64,000 nucleotides of DNA. It comes from an uncultured Eubacteriaceae bacterium (GTDB lineage Bacteria; Bacillota; Clostridia; Lachnospirales; CAG-274). The DNA lies in assembly GCA_946497035.1 (NCBI GenBank), contig CAMMIW010000007.1, positions 46,216 to 110,215 on the forward strand, written 5' to 3'. Of the stretch, positions 53,222-62,800 are shown in pieces. The notes below the pieces were generated by a model, which was given only the letters and a program-made list of their open reading frames with translations, was not told the origin of the DNA and ran no database searches. Positions within the stretch are counted from its first letter, which is position 1. Each line of letters starts with the position of its first letter. Both the position numbers and the translations under genes were made by a program.

Positions 53222-55375
53222 ATGATAGATATAGATAGTAATATTTTAGAAGAAAAACAAGAAAAAATATTAGGTTTTGTTAAATCTAAAGAATATAAAC
53301 CTATGAAAATTAATGATATTATGATGCTTATGGAAGTACCAATACAAGATAAAGATTTATTTCAACAAATAGTAAACGAATTATTATTAGATGGCAAACT
53401 TATTTTAACTCAAAGAGGAAAAATAATGACACCCGAAAGTTTAAATATGGTTTATGGCACTTATATAAGTACATCTAGAGGGTTTGGTTTTGTTATAGTA
53501 GAAAATGATGATATGTACTATAAAAAAGATATTTTTATTCACGAAAAAAATTCAAATGGTGCTATGCATAAAGACAAAGTTTTATGCCAAATAATAGAAA
53601 ATGATACAGGCAAAAGGCCAGAGGGTATTATTATTAAAGTTTTAGAAAAAGGCCTTAAACATATAGTAGGAACTTTTGAGCAAAGTAAAAGCTTTGGTTT
53701 TGTTGTGCCAGATGAGAAAAGAATGTATAACGATATTTTTATACCTAAAAAATATACTATGGGGGCAGTTACAGGTCATAAAGTTGTTGTAGAAATTATT
53801 AAACAACCTGAAGAGGGCAAAAAACCAGAAGGTAAGGTTACAGAAATAATAGGATATATTAACGATCCAGGTGTAGATATTTTATCTATTATAAAACAAT
53901 TTGATTTGCCAACAGATTTTGACGATTTAGTTTATAAACAAATAGAAGATATACCTACAGAGGTTTTAGAAGAAGAAAAAACAAATAGGTTAGATTTAAG
54001 AAATGTTCAAACGGTAACTATTGACGGTGAAGATGCTAAAGATTTAGATGATGCTATCACTATAGAAAAATTACAAAATGGTAGTTATAAATTAGGTGTT
54101 CATATAGCAGATGTTACCCATTATGTTAAAGAAGGAACTGCCCTTGATAGAGAAGCATTAAAAAGAGGCACTAGTGTTTATCTTGTAGATAGAGTTATAC
54201 CTATGTTGCCCCATAAACTATCTAATGGTATATGTTCTTTAAATCAAAAAGAAGATAGACTTGCTTTAAGCTGTATTATGGAAATAGATAATAATGGAAA
54301 TATACAAAATCATCAAATAGCAGAAACTATTATAAATGTTGATAAAAGAATGAGCTATACTATTGTAAACGATATTTTAACTAATGAAAATAGCCCTTAT
54401 TTAGAAGAGAACAAACAATTTTTAAATATGTTTAAAACTATGGAAGAACTTAGAAACATAATGTTAAAAAAACGTATAAAAAGAGGAGCTATAGAATTTG
54501 ATTTTGAAGAGGCTAAAATTATTTTAGATGAAGATAGAAAGCCGAAAGAAATAAAGCTATATGAGAGAAATGTGGCAACAAGTATTATAGAGGAATTTAT
54601 GCTAGCCGCTAACGAAACTGTTGCAGAGCATTATTATTGGTTAGAGCTACCATTTGTATATAGATCACACGAAGAGCCAGATTTAGAAAAGGTTGAAGAA
54701 ATGGCAGATTTTATATCTAAATTTGGATATAAATTAAAAGGTAGTAACATACATTCAAAGGCTTTTCAAAAATTGCTTGAAAAAGCTAAAGGAACACCAG
54801 AAGAAATGATTATAAGCCGTGTTGTTTTAAGAAGTTTTAAACAAGCTAGATATACTTTTAGAAATGAAGGACATTTTGGACTTGCTGCAAATTATTATTG
54901 TCATTTTACATCACCTATAAGACGTTATCCTGATTTACAAATACACCGTATTATAAAAGAAAATATAAATGGAAAATTAGATGAAAAAAGAATAAATAAT
55001 CTTAGCAAAAAGCTACCAGATGTTTGCCTTAAATGTTCTAATAAAGAGCGTGTGGCAGAAGATGCCGAAAGAGAAACTTGTCTTGTTAAAAAGGTTGAAT
55101 ATATGGAAGATAAAATAGGGCAAATTTTTGAAGGGGTTATATCTGGTGTTACAAGTTGGGGTATTTATGTAGAGCTACCTAATACTATTGAAGGTATGGT
55201 ATCTCCTAAAACTATTGAAGATGATTATTACTATTATGATGAAAAAAATATGCAATATTTTGGAGAAAAAACAGGTAAAAGATATTGCTTAGGAAATGTA
55301 GTAAAAGTTAAGCTTATAGCTACAGATTTATATGAAAAGACAATAGATTTTAAACTTATTTTAGATGAAGAATAG
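53222..55375 (+). CDS. rnr: Ribonuclease R
   Basis: 3'-5' exoribonuclease of 717 residues that degrades structured RNA. N-terminal winged helix (KINDIMMLMEV), cold-shock-type OB domains (YISTSRGFGFVIVEND, KSFGFVVPDEKRMYNDIFIP), RNB catalytic domain with DAKDLDDAITIEKL and HIADVTHYVKEGTALDREAL, FTSPIRRYPDLQIHR, and a C-terminal S1 domain from about 633 (GQIFEGVISGVTSWGIYVEL). It lacks the long basic tail of the E. coli enzyme. GGAGG precedes ATG 53222. smpB, often next, is not found. Confidence 0.96.
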   Translation: MIDIDSNILEEKQEKILGFVKSKEYKPMKINDIMMLMEVPIQDKDLFQQIVNELLLDGKLILTQRGKIMTPESLNMVYGTYISTSRGFGFVIVENDDMYYKKDIFIHEKNSNGAMHKDKVLCQIIENDTGKRPEGIIIKVLEKGLKHIVGTFEQSKSFGFVVPDEKRMYNDIFIPKKYTMGAVTGHKVVVEIIKQPEEGKKPEGKVTEIIGYINDPGVDILSIIKQFDLPTDFDDLVYKQIEDIPTEVLEEEKTNRLDLRNVQTVTIDGEDAKDLDDAITIEKLQNGSYKLGVHIADVTHYVKEGTALDREALKRGTSVYLVDRVIPMLPHKLSNGICSLNQKEDRLALSCIMEIDNNGNIQNHQIAETIINVDKRMSYTIVNDILTNENSPYLEENKQFLNMFKTMEELRNIMLKKRIKRGAIEFDFEEAKIILDEDRKPKEIKLYERNVATSIIEEFMLAANETVAEHYYWLELPFVYRSHEEPDLEKVEEMADFISKFGYKLKGSNIHSKAFQKLLEKAKGTPEEMIISRVVLRSFKQARYTFRNEGHFGLAANYYCHFTSPIRRYPDLQIHRIIKENINGKLDEKRINNLSKKLPDVCLKCSNKERVAEDAERETCLVKKVEYMEDKIGQIFEGVISGVTSWGIYVELPNTIEGMVSPKTIEDDYYYYDEKNMQYFGEKTGKRYCLGNVVKVKLIATDLYEKTIDFKLILDEE

Positions 55376-55387
55376 TAGTATTTATTA

Positions 55388-55416
55388 TAGTGTAGATTAA
55401 TTCTACACTATTTTTT
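55388..55416 (+). terminator. Terminator after rnr
   Basis: TAGTGTAGA (55388-55396) pairs with TCTACACTA (55402-55410), followed by six T. Confidence 0.85.
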
Positions 55417-55552
55417 AGTTTTTAATTATTTTAACCTGTACAAAAAGATACTATTTAATTAAATAAATTATTAAATTTTTATTTCAGGTGTAGAATTATA
55501 TAAAAAAATTTGTTATAATGTAAAAGTATAAGAAAAATTATGGAGGCTACTT

Positions 55553-57661
55553 ATGTTTAAATCAAAAAAGACTTTTTTTATTTTTTTAACATTTATTTTT
55601 ATTTTAATGTTAAATTTTAGTGTGTTTGCAGCACCTTATGTAAATTTAAAAATAACTTATGACGGTAAAACTTATACATATAATAAAGAAAGAGTATATT
55701 TATATGTAAATTCTCAATCGGTAGAAAATTTACCTTTAGAGCCTATTATACTTAATGATTATACTCTTGTACCTGCTAGAGAAACCTTTGAAAAAATAGG
55801 AGCAAGTGTTACTTGGATAAAAGATAGCGAGCAAGTTCAGGTAGTATATAAAGATATGGTTGTTCTTATGAAAATAAATGATGTTAATGCTACTGTAAAT
55901 GGGCAGCTTTTTAAAATGAGCATACCACCTAAGCTTATAAATGGTAAAACTATGATACCGGTTAGGTTTGTAAGTGAAGCAGTTGGCCTTAATGTAGAGT
56001 GGAACAATAGCACAAGAATAATAAATATTAGTGAAAAATTAGTGCAAGATACAACAACAGAAACAACAACTATAACAGAAACAACAACAGCAGCCCCTCA
56101 AGCAGATATTATTATAGAAAGTATTGATATGCCAGATTCTGATGAGAGAACTTTTGGTATTTATGCAAATAAAAAAATTGAAAAATTTGAACAAAAAATA
56201 CTAGATGACGGATCTGTAGCTATAGATATATATAATTCTAAACATATTTTATCTCAAACAACTATAGAAAGCGTTACAGAGTTTGTATCTACCGTTACAA
56301 TAGAAACTTTAGATAATAATATTACTAGATTTATTTTTAAAACTAAAAGCTCTGTTTTAAACAATAACTTTTTATCTAAAGATGGAAAAATATTATATGC
56401 CAATTTTGGAGGAAACCCTATAAAAAAAATAGAAACATATAATGACGGTAACAATGATATTTTAAAAATACACGGAGAGTTTGCTCCTACTATAAATATT
56501 ACAAAGCATGAAACAAGTAACACTCTTAATATAGAGTTACCAAATTCGGCTATTGTAAATTTAACAGAAGATTTTAAAGATACAAAATATATAGATAAAA
56601 TAGATTATAGCAAAAGCACAAATGTAGTTGTAAATATAGAAGTACCTTTAAAAGAAAATGTTGGTTTTTCTCAAAAAACTGAAGATAATATGGTTATTAT
56701 AACTATAGGTAAAAATATAGATAATAGTAATAGCAACGATAATAATAACAATAATACAAATAATAATGGCAACGAAAATAATGGCAATGCTACCTCTAGC
56801 AGACAGTTTAAAATAGAAAAAAAATCTAATACACCTTTAAATATACAAAATATTAGACATACAGATAGTTATTTAAATAAAGAATATATTTTAACTTTTG
56901 ATAAAGATATAACTTCTTTAATTAGCTTAGGTGAACATAACGTTAACAATGAGCTTGTTGATAAAATGTTAGTAGAAGATGTGGATGGTGTTACTAGAAT
57001 TACTTTAAAATGCAAAAAAATAACTGCCGTTAATGTTACAGAAGATGATAACTATATTTATATAAATATGCTTTCACCTAAAGAAAAATATAAAAATATA
57101 GTTGTTATAGATCCAGGACACGGAGATTCTGATGGGGGAACATCTGGCAATGGTTTTGTAGAAAAAAATATTAACCTTGATATAGCTCTTAAATTAAATA
57201 GTTTATTTGAGGCTAATCCAGATGTTAAAGCATATTTTACAAGGCTTGACGATTCATACCCTAGCTTTAACGATAGAACAAATATGTCTAATGAGGTGGG
57301 AGATATGTTTGTATCTATACATCAAAATGCATCGGGAAATGGAAGCACAGCTCCTAATGGAACAGAAGTTTATTATTTAAAACCTAATACTAGCGATAGA
57401 GGTATTACAAGTAAAATAATGGCAGATACCTTCCAAAAAAATCTTTTAGAAGATTTAGGTTTGTTAGATAGAAAAGTTAAAACAGCTAATTTTATTGTCC
57501 TTAGAAATAATAAAATGCCTGCTATTTTATGTGAAATAGGATTTTTAAGCAATCCTTCAGATGCAAGTAAACTCTCTAATCCAGATTTTCAACAAAAGGT
57601 AGCACAATCTCTCTATGATTCAACTATAGAAATTTTTGAAAAATATCCTAGTAAAAGATAA
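55553..57661 (+). CDS. Cell-wall N-acetylmuramoyl-L-alanine amidase with copper-amine-oxidase-N domain
   Basis: Exported 702-residue peptidoglycan amidase. Signal peptide 1-26 (cleaved near VFAAP); copper-amine-oxidase-N-like domain at about 30-160 (LVPARETFEKIGASVTWI, MIPVRFVSEAVGLNVEW); a Thr-rich linker; AMIN-like beta region (about 185-390); an Asn-rich linker at about 395-420; a second AMIN-like stretch; and a C-terminal Amidase_3 domain from about 515. Zinc-site residues are in VIDPGHGDSDGGTSG, EKNINLDIALKL and SIHQNASGNG, with the catalytic glutamate in LCEIGFLSNPSD. The N-terminal domain probably binds the wall, as in the proteins at 685 and 34832. GGAGG precedes ATG 55553. Confidence 0.93.
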   Translation: MFKSKKTFFIFLTFIFILMLNFSVFAAPYVNLKITYDGKTYTYNKERVYLYVNSQSVENLPLEPIILNDYTLVPARETFEKIGASVTWIKDSEQVQVVYKDMVVLMKINDVNATVNGQLFKMSIPPKLINGKTMIPVRFVSEAVGLNVEWNNSTRIINISEKLVQDTTTETTTITETTTAAPQADIIIESIDMPDSDERTFGIYANKKIEKFEQKILDDGSVAIDIYNSKHILSQTTIESVTEFVSTVTIETLDNNITRFIFKTKSSVLNNNFLSKDGKILYANFGGNPIKKIETYNDGNNDILKIHGEFAPTINITKHETSNTLNIELPNSAIVNLTEDFKDTKYIDKIDYSKSTNVVVNIEVPLKENVGFSQKTEDNMVIITIGKNIDNSNSNDNNNNNTNNNGNENNGNATSSRQFKIEKKSNTPLNIQNIRHTDSYLNKEYILTFDKDITSLISLGEHNVNNELVDKMLVEDVDGVTRITLKCKKITAVNVTEDDNYIYINMLSPKEKYKNIVVIDPGHGDSDGGTSGNGFVEKNINLDIALKLNSLFEANPDVKAYFTRLDDSYPSFNDRTNMSNEVGDMFVSIHQNASGNGSTAPNGTEVYYLKPNTSDRGITSKIMADTFQKNLLEDLGLLDRKVKTANFIVLRNNKMPAILCEIGFLSNPSDASKLSNPDFQQKVAQSLYDSTIEIFEKYPSKR

Positions 57662-57691
57662 GTTTTAATGGTATATTTTATAAAATAATAC

Positions 57692-57720
57692 TTGAAATAA
57701 TATTAAATTTGTGGTATAAA
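57692..57720 (+). promoter_or_regulatory. Promoter of the leuS T-box transcript
   Basis: TTGAAA (57692-57697), 17-base spacer, TATAAA (57715-57720), just before the leader begins. Confidence 0.65.
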
Positions 57721-57727
57721 TTACTTA

Positions 57728-58006
57728 TATATTTAAAATGCTATGAAAAGGACTATTAAGCAAAATAAGTATTTTTAGAGAGTTGACGGTTGGTGTAAGT
57801 CAATATTACTTTTTGCCTAACTCACCTTGGAGCAGAAACATTGAAATAACAGTAGGTGTTTTCGGTTGCCCCGTTATAGGCTTATAAGTGCGTAATTTTA
57901 GGTTTTTACCTTTTACGAAATAGAGTGGTACCACGGAAATAAAGCCCCTTTCGTCTCTATATTTAAAGATTATTTTTTATCTTTATATAAGACAAGGGGC
58001 TTTATT
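57728..58006 (+). ncRNA. T-box riboswitch, leucine, upstream of leuS
   Basis: Responds to uncharged tRNA(Leu). T-box sequence AGAGTGGTACCACGG at 57922-57935. The terminator arms AAAGCCCCTT (57941-57950) and AAGGGGCTTT (57994-58003) enclose a second A/T hairpin, so the terminator loop is long. The stem I foot carries CTC ACC TTGGAG at 57821, aligned with ACT ACC TTTGAG in the thrS leader, making CTC (57821-57823) the likely leucine specifier. The 412-bp gap 57662-58073 is this leader, its promoter and a short repeat copy. Confidence 0.93.
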
Positions 58007-58007
58007 A

Positions 58008-58038
58008 AGGTTCTTTTAAGATTTTTATTATAGAACCT
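58008..58038 (+). repeat. Dispersed intergenic element, copy H (ends only)
   Basis: AGGTTCTTTT is followed after a few bases by TTTTTATTATAGAACCT, the two ends of the family with nothing between. AGGTTCT and AGAACCT form a perfect 7-bp stem. It lies between the leuS T-box terminator and the leuS ribosome site. Confidence 0.6.
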
Positions 58039-58073
58039 AAAAATTTATAAACTTATTATTTTTGGAGGTATAT

Positions 58074-60485
58074 ATGAATAGATATGATTTTAATAGCCTT
58101 GAAAAAAAATGGCGTAAAATATGGGAAGAAAACCCTGTTAACCCTACAAATACAAACAAGCCTAAATATTATTGTTTAGATATGTTCCCATATCCATCTG
58201 GTAATGGGCTACACGTAGGTCATTGGAGAGGCTATGTTCTTAGTGATGTTGTAAGCAGATATAAGCTTTTACAAGGATATGAAATTTTACACCCAATGGG
58301 TTGGGATGCATTTGGTCTACCAGCAGAAAATTATGCTATAAAAACAGGAACACATCCATCAGTAGCAACAGATAAAAGTATATCAAATGTTAAAAGACAA
58401 TTAAAAGAAATAAGTGCTATTTATGATTGGGACAAAGAAATAAATACAACAGACCCTAAATATTATAAATGGACACAATGGATATTTTTAAAAATGTTTG
58501 AAAATGGCCTTGCTTATGAAAAAGAGATGCCTTTAAACTGGTGTCCTAGTTGTAAAGCAGTTTTAGCTAATGAAGAGGCTACAAATGGCGAATGCGATAG
58601 ATGTGGCTCACAAGTTACTAAGAAAAATCTTCGCCAATGGATGCTTAAAATAACAAATTATGCAGAAAGACTTTTAAATGATTTAGATAAATTAGATTGG
58701 CCAGAAAAAGTTAAAAAAATGCAATCAGATTGGATAGGTAAAAGTTATGGTGCAGAAATAGATTTTGCAGTAGAAGGCAAAGAAGAAAAAATTAAAGTTT
58801 TTACAACAAGACCAGATACTTTATATGGAGCTTGCTTTATGGTTTTAGCACCAGAGCATAGCATAATAAAAGACATTGTAACAGATGAGCAAAAAGAGGC
58901 AGTTGAACAATATATATTTGAAGCTAGCACAAAATCATCTGTTGATAGAATGACAGAAAAAGAAAAAACAGGTGTATTTACAGGTGCTTATGGTATAAAT
59001 CCTTTAAATAATAAAAAATTACCTATTTGGATATCAGATTATGTGCTTGCAGATTATGGCACAGGAGCTATTATGTGTGTTCCTGCTCACGATGAAAGAG
59101 ACTTTGCCTTTGCTAAAAAATTTGATTTACCTATAATTCAAGTTATTAAAAAGGCAGATGAAGATTTAAAAGAAAATATAGAAGAAGCCTTTTTAGAAGA
59201 AGGTGTTATGGTTAATTCAGATAAATTTGACGGTGTTAAATCTTCTGAAGCTAAAGAGCTTATAGCATCATTTTTAGAAGAGCAGGGCATTGGTAAAAAA
59301 ACAGTAAATTATAAACTTAGAGATTGGGTGTTTTCAAGACAACGTTATTGGGGAGAACCTATACCTTTAGTACATTGTGATAAATGTGGTATAGTAGGTG
59401 TTAAAGAAGAAGATTTACCAGTGGAGCTACCTAATGTTTCTTCTTATCAACCAACTAGCACAGGGGAATCTCCACTTGCCGATATAGAAGAATGGGTTAA
59501 CACTAGTTGTCCTAAATGTGGTGGTAATGCTAAAAGAGAAACTAATACAATGCCTCAATGGGCAGGCTCTTCTTGGTATTTTCTTAGATATTGTGATGTA
59601 AACAATGATAATGAGCTTGCTAGTAAAGAGGCTCTTAAAAAATGGTTACCTGTTGATATGTATGTAGGTGGTATAGAACACGCAGTTTTACATCTTTTAT
59701 ATGCTAGATTTTACACTAAATTTTTAAAAGATATTGGTGTGGTAGATTTTGACGAGCCATTTTTACACCTTTTTAACCAAGGTATGATTACTAAAGATGG
59801 GGCAAAAATGAGTAAATCTAAAGGAAATGTTGTTTCTCCAGATGAGCTTGTAGAAAAATATGGCTGTGATTCTTTAAGACTATATGAGCTTTTTGTAGGG
59901 CCACCAGAAATAGATTCAGAATGGGACGATAGCGGTATAGATGGTACTTTTAGATACTTAAATAAAGTATGGAAATTTATAGACGAATATAAAGATAAAA
60001 TAGTGGAACCTAGTGATGAAATGGCAAAATTACGCCATAAAATGGTTTATGAAATAACTAGCCGTTTAGAAGCTTTAACTATGAATACTGTTGTATCTGG
60101 CTTTATGGAATTTACAAATAAAATAATAGCAGAGGCTAAAAATATAGGTGGTGTAGATAAAGATACGTTAGAAACTATGGTTATTCTTTTAGCTCCATTT
60201 ACACCACATATTTGTGAGGAGCTATGGCAAATGCTTGGACATACAGAAAGTGTATTTAAAAATAATTGGTGCACTTATGATGAAGAAAAAATGAAAGATA
60301 CTACTATAGAAATAGCTTTACAAATTAACGGAAAAGTTAAAGGAAGTTTAAAAATAGATGCAGATGCTAATAAAGATGATGTTTTAGCTAAAGCAAAAGA
60401 TGAATTAGCAGAAAAGCTAGATGGTTTAAATATTGTTAAAGAAATATATGTTCCAGGTAGAATAGTTAACATAGTTGCAAAATAA
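58074..60485 (+). CDS. leuS: Leucyl-tRNA synthetase
   Basis: Class Ia synthetase of 803 residues. HIGH-type motif FPYPSGNGLHVGHWRGY, zinc cysteines in NWCPSCKAVLANEEATNG and CDRCGSQV, editing domain at about 220-410 (TTRPDTLYGACFMVLAPEH), a second CDKCG/CPKCGG pair, QWAGSSWYFLRY, the KMSKSKGNVVSPDEL loop, and the C-terminal LQINGKVKGSLKID domain. GGAGG is five bases before ATG 58074; TTG 58062 overlaps it. Controlled by the T-box leader at 57728. Confidence 0.97.
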   Translation: MNRYDFNSLEKKWRKIWEENPVNPTNTNKPKYYCLDMFPYPSGNGLHVGHWRGYVLSDVVSRYKLLQGYEILHPMGWDAFGLPAENYAIKTGTHPSVATDKSISNVKRQLKEISAIYDWDKEINTTDPKYYKWTQWIFLKMFENGLAYEKEMPLNWCPSCKAVLANEEATNGECDRCGSQVTKKNLRQWMLKITNYAERLLNDLDKLDWPEKVKKMQSDWIGKSYGAEIDFAVEGKEEKIKVFTTRPDTLYGACFMVLAPEHSIIKDIVTDEQKEAVEQYIFEASTKSSVDRMTEKEKTGVFTGAYGINPLNNKKLPIWISDYVLADYGTGAIMCVPAHDERDFAFAKKFDLPIIQVIKKADEDLKENIEEAFLEEGVMVNSDKFDGVKSSEAKELIASFLEEQGIGKKTVNYKLRDWVFSRQRYWGEPIPLVHCDKCGIVGVKEEDLPVELPNVSSYQPTSTGESPLADIEEWVNTSCPKCGGNAKRETNTMPQWAGSSWYFLRYCDVNNDNELASKEALKKWLPVDMYVGGIEHAVLHLLYARFYTKFLKDIGVVDFDEPFLHLFNQGMITKDGAKMSKSKGNVVSPDELVEKYGCDSLRLYELFVGPPEIDSEWDDSGIDGTFRYLNKVWKFIDEYKDKIVEPSDEMAKLRHKMVYEITSRLEALTMNTVVSGFMEFTNKIIAEAKNIGGVDKDTLETMVILLAPFTPHICEELWQMLGHTESVFKNNWCTYDEEKMKDTTIEIALQINGKVKGSLKIDADANKDDVLAKAKDELAEKLDGLNIVKEIYVPGRIVNIVAK

Positions 60486-60496
60486 TAAACTTTCAT

Positions 60497-60533
60497 AAAA
60501 AGGGCAAGGGTTTATAACCTAATGCCCTTTTTA
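60497..60533 (+). terminator. Terminator after leuS
   Basis: AAAAAGGGCA (60497-60506) pairs with TGCCCTTTTT (60523-60532); GGTT/AACC pairs inside the loop and the T-run continues. Confidence 0.85.
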
Positions 60534-60575
60534 TAATTAAAAAACCAAAAATTTAGTGTATATTATTTACATAAC

Positions 60576-61352
60576 CTAAAATATTTTATTTATAACATTA
60601 AGCTCCCAATATTTTGCAATTTCATAAGCTTCGTCCATATATTTATCCCATATTTGAGATGGGCTATGGCAATCAGAATTTATTATAACTTTAATATTTT
60701 CTTTAGAAACTTCATCCCAAAATTTTTTATGTGGATAAGCATAACGATAACCATCACAAAAACTTTGCTTGCCTCTTCTTAAGCCATTGGCGTTAAATTC
60801 TAATATAAAATCATTTTTTTTACATTCATCAATAATTAATTTACAAAATTTATCACAATTATCGTCCCAAGGTAAATCATTAATAAAAATAACATCTGGG
60901 TGTGCTAAAAATTTAAAATAGCCTGTTTTCATACCTTCAATAACTGTTTTACCATATTGTAAATATTGGTTTGTATTTTTTAAGGCATATGAATTTATAG
61001 TTTTATTATTTTCATCAATATATATATGTTGGCCTAAAACTAAATAATCTAAATTATATTTATTTAGTAATTGTTCATAATATTGTTTTTGGCTAGGGTC
61101 ATATTCTATTTCTAAGCCACATTTAATAGTTATTTTATCTTTATATTGCTTTTTTAAATTTTCTATATTGTTAATATAACCTTCTAGCTCATTAAAATCC
61201 ATTCTAAGCCCATATCTATTATCAGGATAAGGGGCGTGGTCGCTAAAGCCAACAATAGACATATTTTTCTTTATAGCTTCTAATAAATAATCTTTAGCAT
61301 CACCATCTGCGTGTTTACATAGAAATGTATGAGTGTGGTAGTTTGTTTTCAT
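60576..61352 (-). CDS. PHP-domain phosphatase, histidinol-phosphatase type
   Basis: The 258-residue metal-dependent hydrolase of the PHP family. Metal ligands show in NYHTHTFLCKHADG, VGFSDHAPYPDNRYG, GLEIEYDP, GQHIY, LAHPDVIF and INSDCHSP, covering all the expected motifs. Closest by pattern to HisK-type histidinol-phosphate phosphatases, but no other his gene is nearby and PHP enzymes with other phosphoester substrates look alike. AAGGAG is nine bases before ATG (61352). Transcribed towards leuS; the leuS terminator separates them. Confidence 0.85.
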   Translation of the reverse strand: MKTNYHTHTFLCKHADGDAKDYLLEAIKKNMSIVGFSDHAPYPDNRYGLRMDFNELEGYINNIENLKKQYKDKITIKCGLEIEYDPSQKQYYEQLLNKYNLDYLVLGQHIYIDENNKTINSYALKNTNQYLQYGKTVIEGMKTGYFKFLAHPDVIFINDLPWDDNCDKFCKLIIDECKKNDFILEFNANGLRRGKQSFCDGYRYAYPHKKFWDEVSKENIKVIINSDCHSPSQIWDKYMDEAYEIAKYWELNVINKIF

Positions 61353-61576
61353 ATAGCTTCTCCTTAAATAATTATTTACAAATAGTATATCAATAAAATT
61401 TTTAAAAGTAAATATTTATATAAACTATAACTATAAAAAGATAAATAATTTAATATTTTTCAAAATACTACAAAAATATAACATTTTTATACAATTGTAA
61501 AAAAAAGCTAGAAAAAATATTGAAAATATATTAAACTACTATAGTTAAATAATAATTTTAATTTGGAGGAGAGTAA

Positions 61577-62761
61577 ATGTTTAAAAAAATAAGATTAAAA
61601 AAAATAAAGTCTGTTTTAATAAAATCTATACCACAAATAATAATATTAATAGTTTTTTTAATATTGGGTAATATTTTAAACTTATTAGAAAATTTAAAAC
61701 CTTTGGAGATAAAAGATATTAATAGTTTACCAGATAATATTAATAGAAGAGTAGAATTTAAAGCAGATTATATTGTAAACTATTATTTAGAAACTTACGA
61801 AGAAGAAGGAGAAAAAGAAAAAACTATTTCTAATGGATATATAGGTTATAATTATGATACAGATAAATATTTTGGTATAGAAATAGATGTAGATAAATCA
61901 GAAGATTTTGAAAAAACTTTGGAGGCTTATTCAGAGCTAGATTTTGAAAAAGCAGATAAAATACCACCTACGGTTAAAGGTGTAGTTTATGAAATGGATG
62001 AAGAAGAAAAACAATTTTTTAATGAATCTTTAGAAAGTGTTTTGAAAGAAGATCTTGTAATTTCAATGTTTTCAGAGTTTACAGATGAAGAATGGGAAAG
62101 CTTTACAGATGAAGAATTTAACATAATGTATGAGAAACTTTATGAAGAAGTTGACAAAATAGAAATTAAACCAGAAGAATTGGCAGAATATACAGACTAT
62201 TATTATATAAAATATAAAGAAGATAATTCTTACATATTAGAGCTTGCCTTTTTTTCTATATTTATAGCTATTTTTGTATTTGTATTATTATATAGGCTTA
62301 TAAAGATTATAAAATTTAGTAGACTTATAGAGCTTAAAGATAAAATATATAGTAACTATGATATAAGAGAAGAAGAATTAGAGCAAGATTTTAAATTAGC
62401 TTTAAACATAGATGATTTGTGGATAGGTAATAAATTTACTATATTTTCAACAGAAGATTATGCTAGCTTTATAAAAAATGAAGATATTATTTGGATTTAT
62501 GTTGAAGAAGAAGAAACTAGCACTAAATATGGAAAAAAGCTTTGTTATTATATGATATTTATAGATAATAAATATAACCAATATAGAGTAAAAATAAATA
62601 AAAAAGATGTTTTTAGAGCCCTTAAAACATATGAAATGAAAAACAACAATTTGTTTATCGGCTATAATGAGCAGTTGGAGCAACTTCTTAGAACAGATAT
62701 AAACAAATTTTTTAGTTTTGATAGAGAACAAATTCATTTAGCAGTTGTTAAAAAAATATAA
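61577..62761 (+). CDS. Two-helix membrane protein of unknown function
   Basis: I do not recognise this 394-residue protein. Visible parts: a Lys-rich start, a membrane helix at about 17-36 (IPQIIILIVFLILGNIL), an acidic outside domain of about 175 residues with many Glu and Asp and the stretch FTDEEWESFTDEEFNIMYEK, a second helix at about 217-239 (LELAFFSIFIAIFVFVLLYR), and a cytosolic C-terminal domain of about 150 residues with the beta-strand pattern IWIYVEEEE, LCYYMIFIDNKYN and YRVKINKKDVF. The layout is an outside domain tethered to an inside domain. GGAGGAG before ATG 61577. It has its own terminator. Confidence 0.75.
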   Translation: MFKKIRLKKIKSVLIKSIPQIIILIVFLILGNILNLLENLKPLEIKDINSLPDNINRRVEFKADYIVNYYLETYEEEGEKEKTISNGYIGYNYDTDKYFGIEIDVDKSEDFEKTLEAYSELDFEKADKIPPTVKGVVYEMDEEEKQFFNESLESVLKEDLVISMFSEFTDEEWESFTDEEFNIMYEKLYEEVDKIEIKPEELAEYTDYYYIKYKEDNSYILELAFFSIFIAIFVFVLLYRLIKIIKFSRLIELKDKIYSNYDIREEELEQDFKLALNIDDLWIGNKFTIFSTEDYASFIKNEDIIWIYVEEEETSTKYGKKLCYYMIFIDNKYNQYRVKINKKDVFRALKTYEMKNNNLFIGYNEQLEQLLRTDINKFFSFDREQIHLAVVKKI

Positions 62762-62766
62762 AGATT

Positions 62767-62800
62767 AAAAAAGGCAGTAGAAAATTATACTGCCTTTTTA
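62767..62800 (+). terminator. Bidirectional terminator between convergent genes
   Basis: AAAAAAGGCAGTA (62767-62779) pairs with TACTGCCTTTTT (62788-62799); A-run and T-run flank the stem, so it can serve both directions. Confidence 0.85.
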
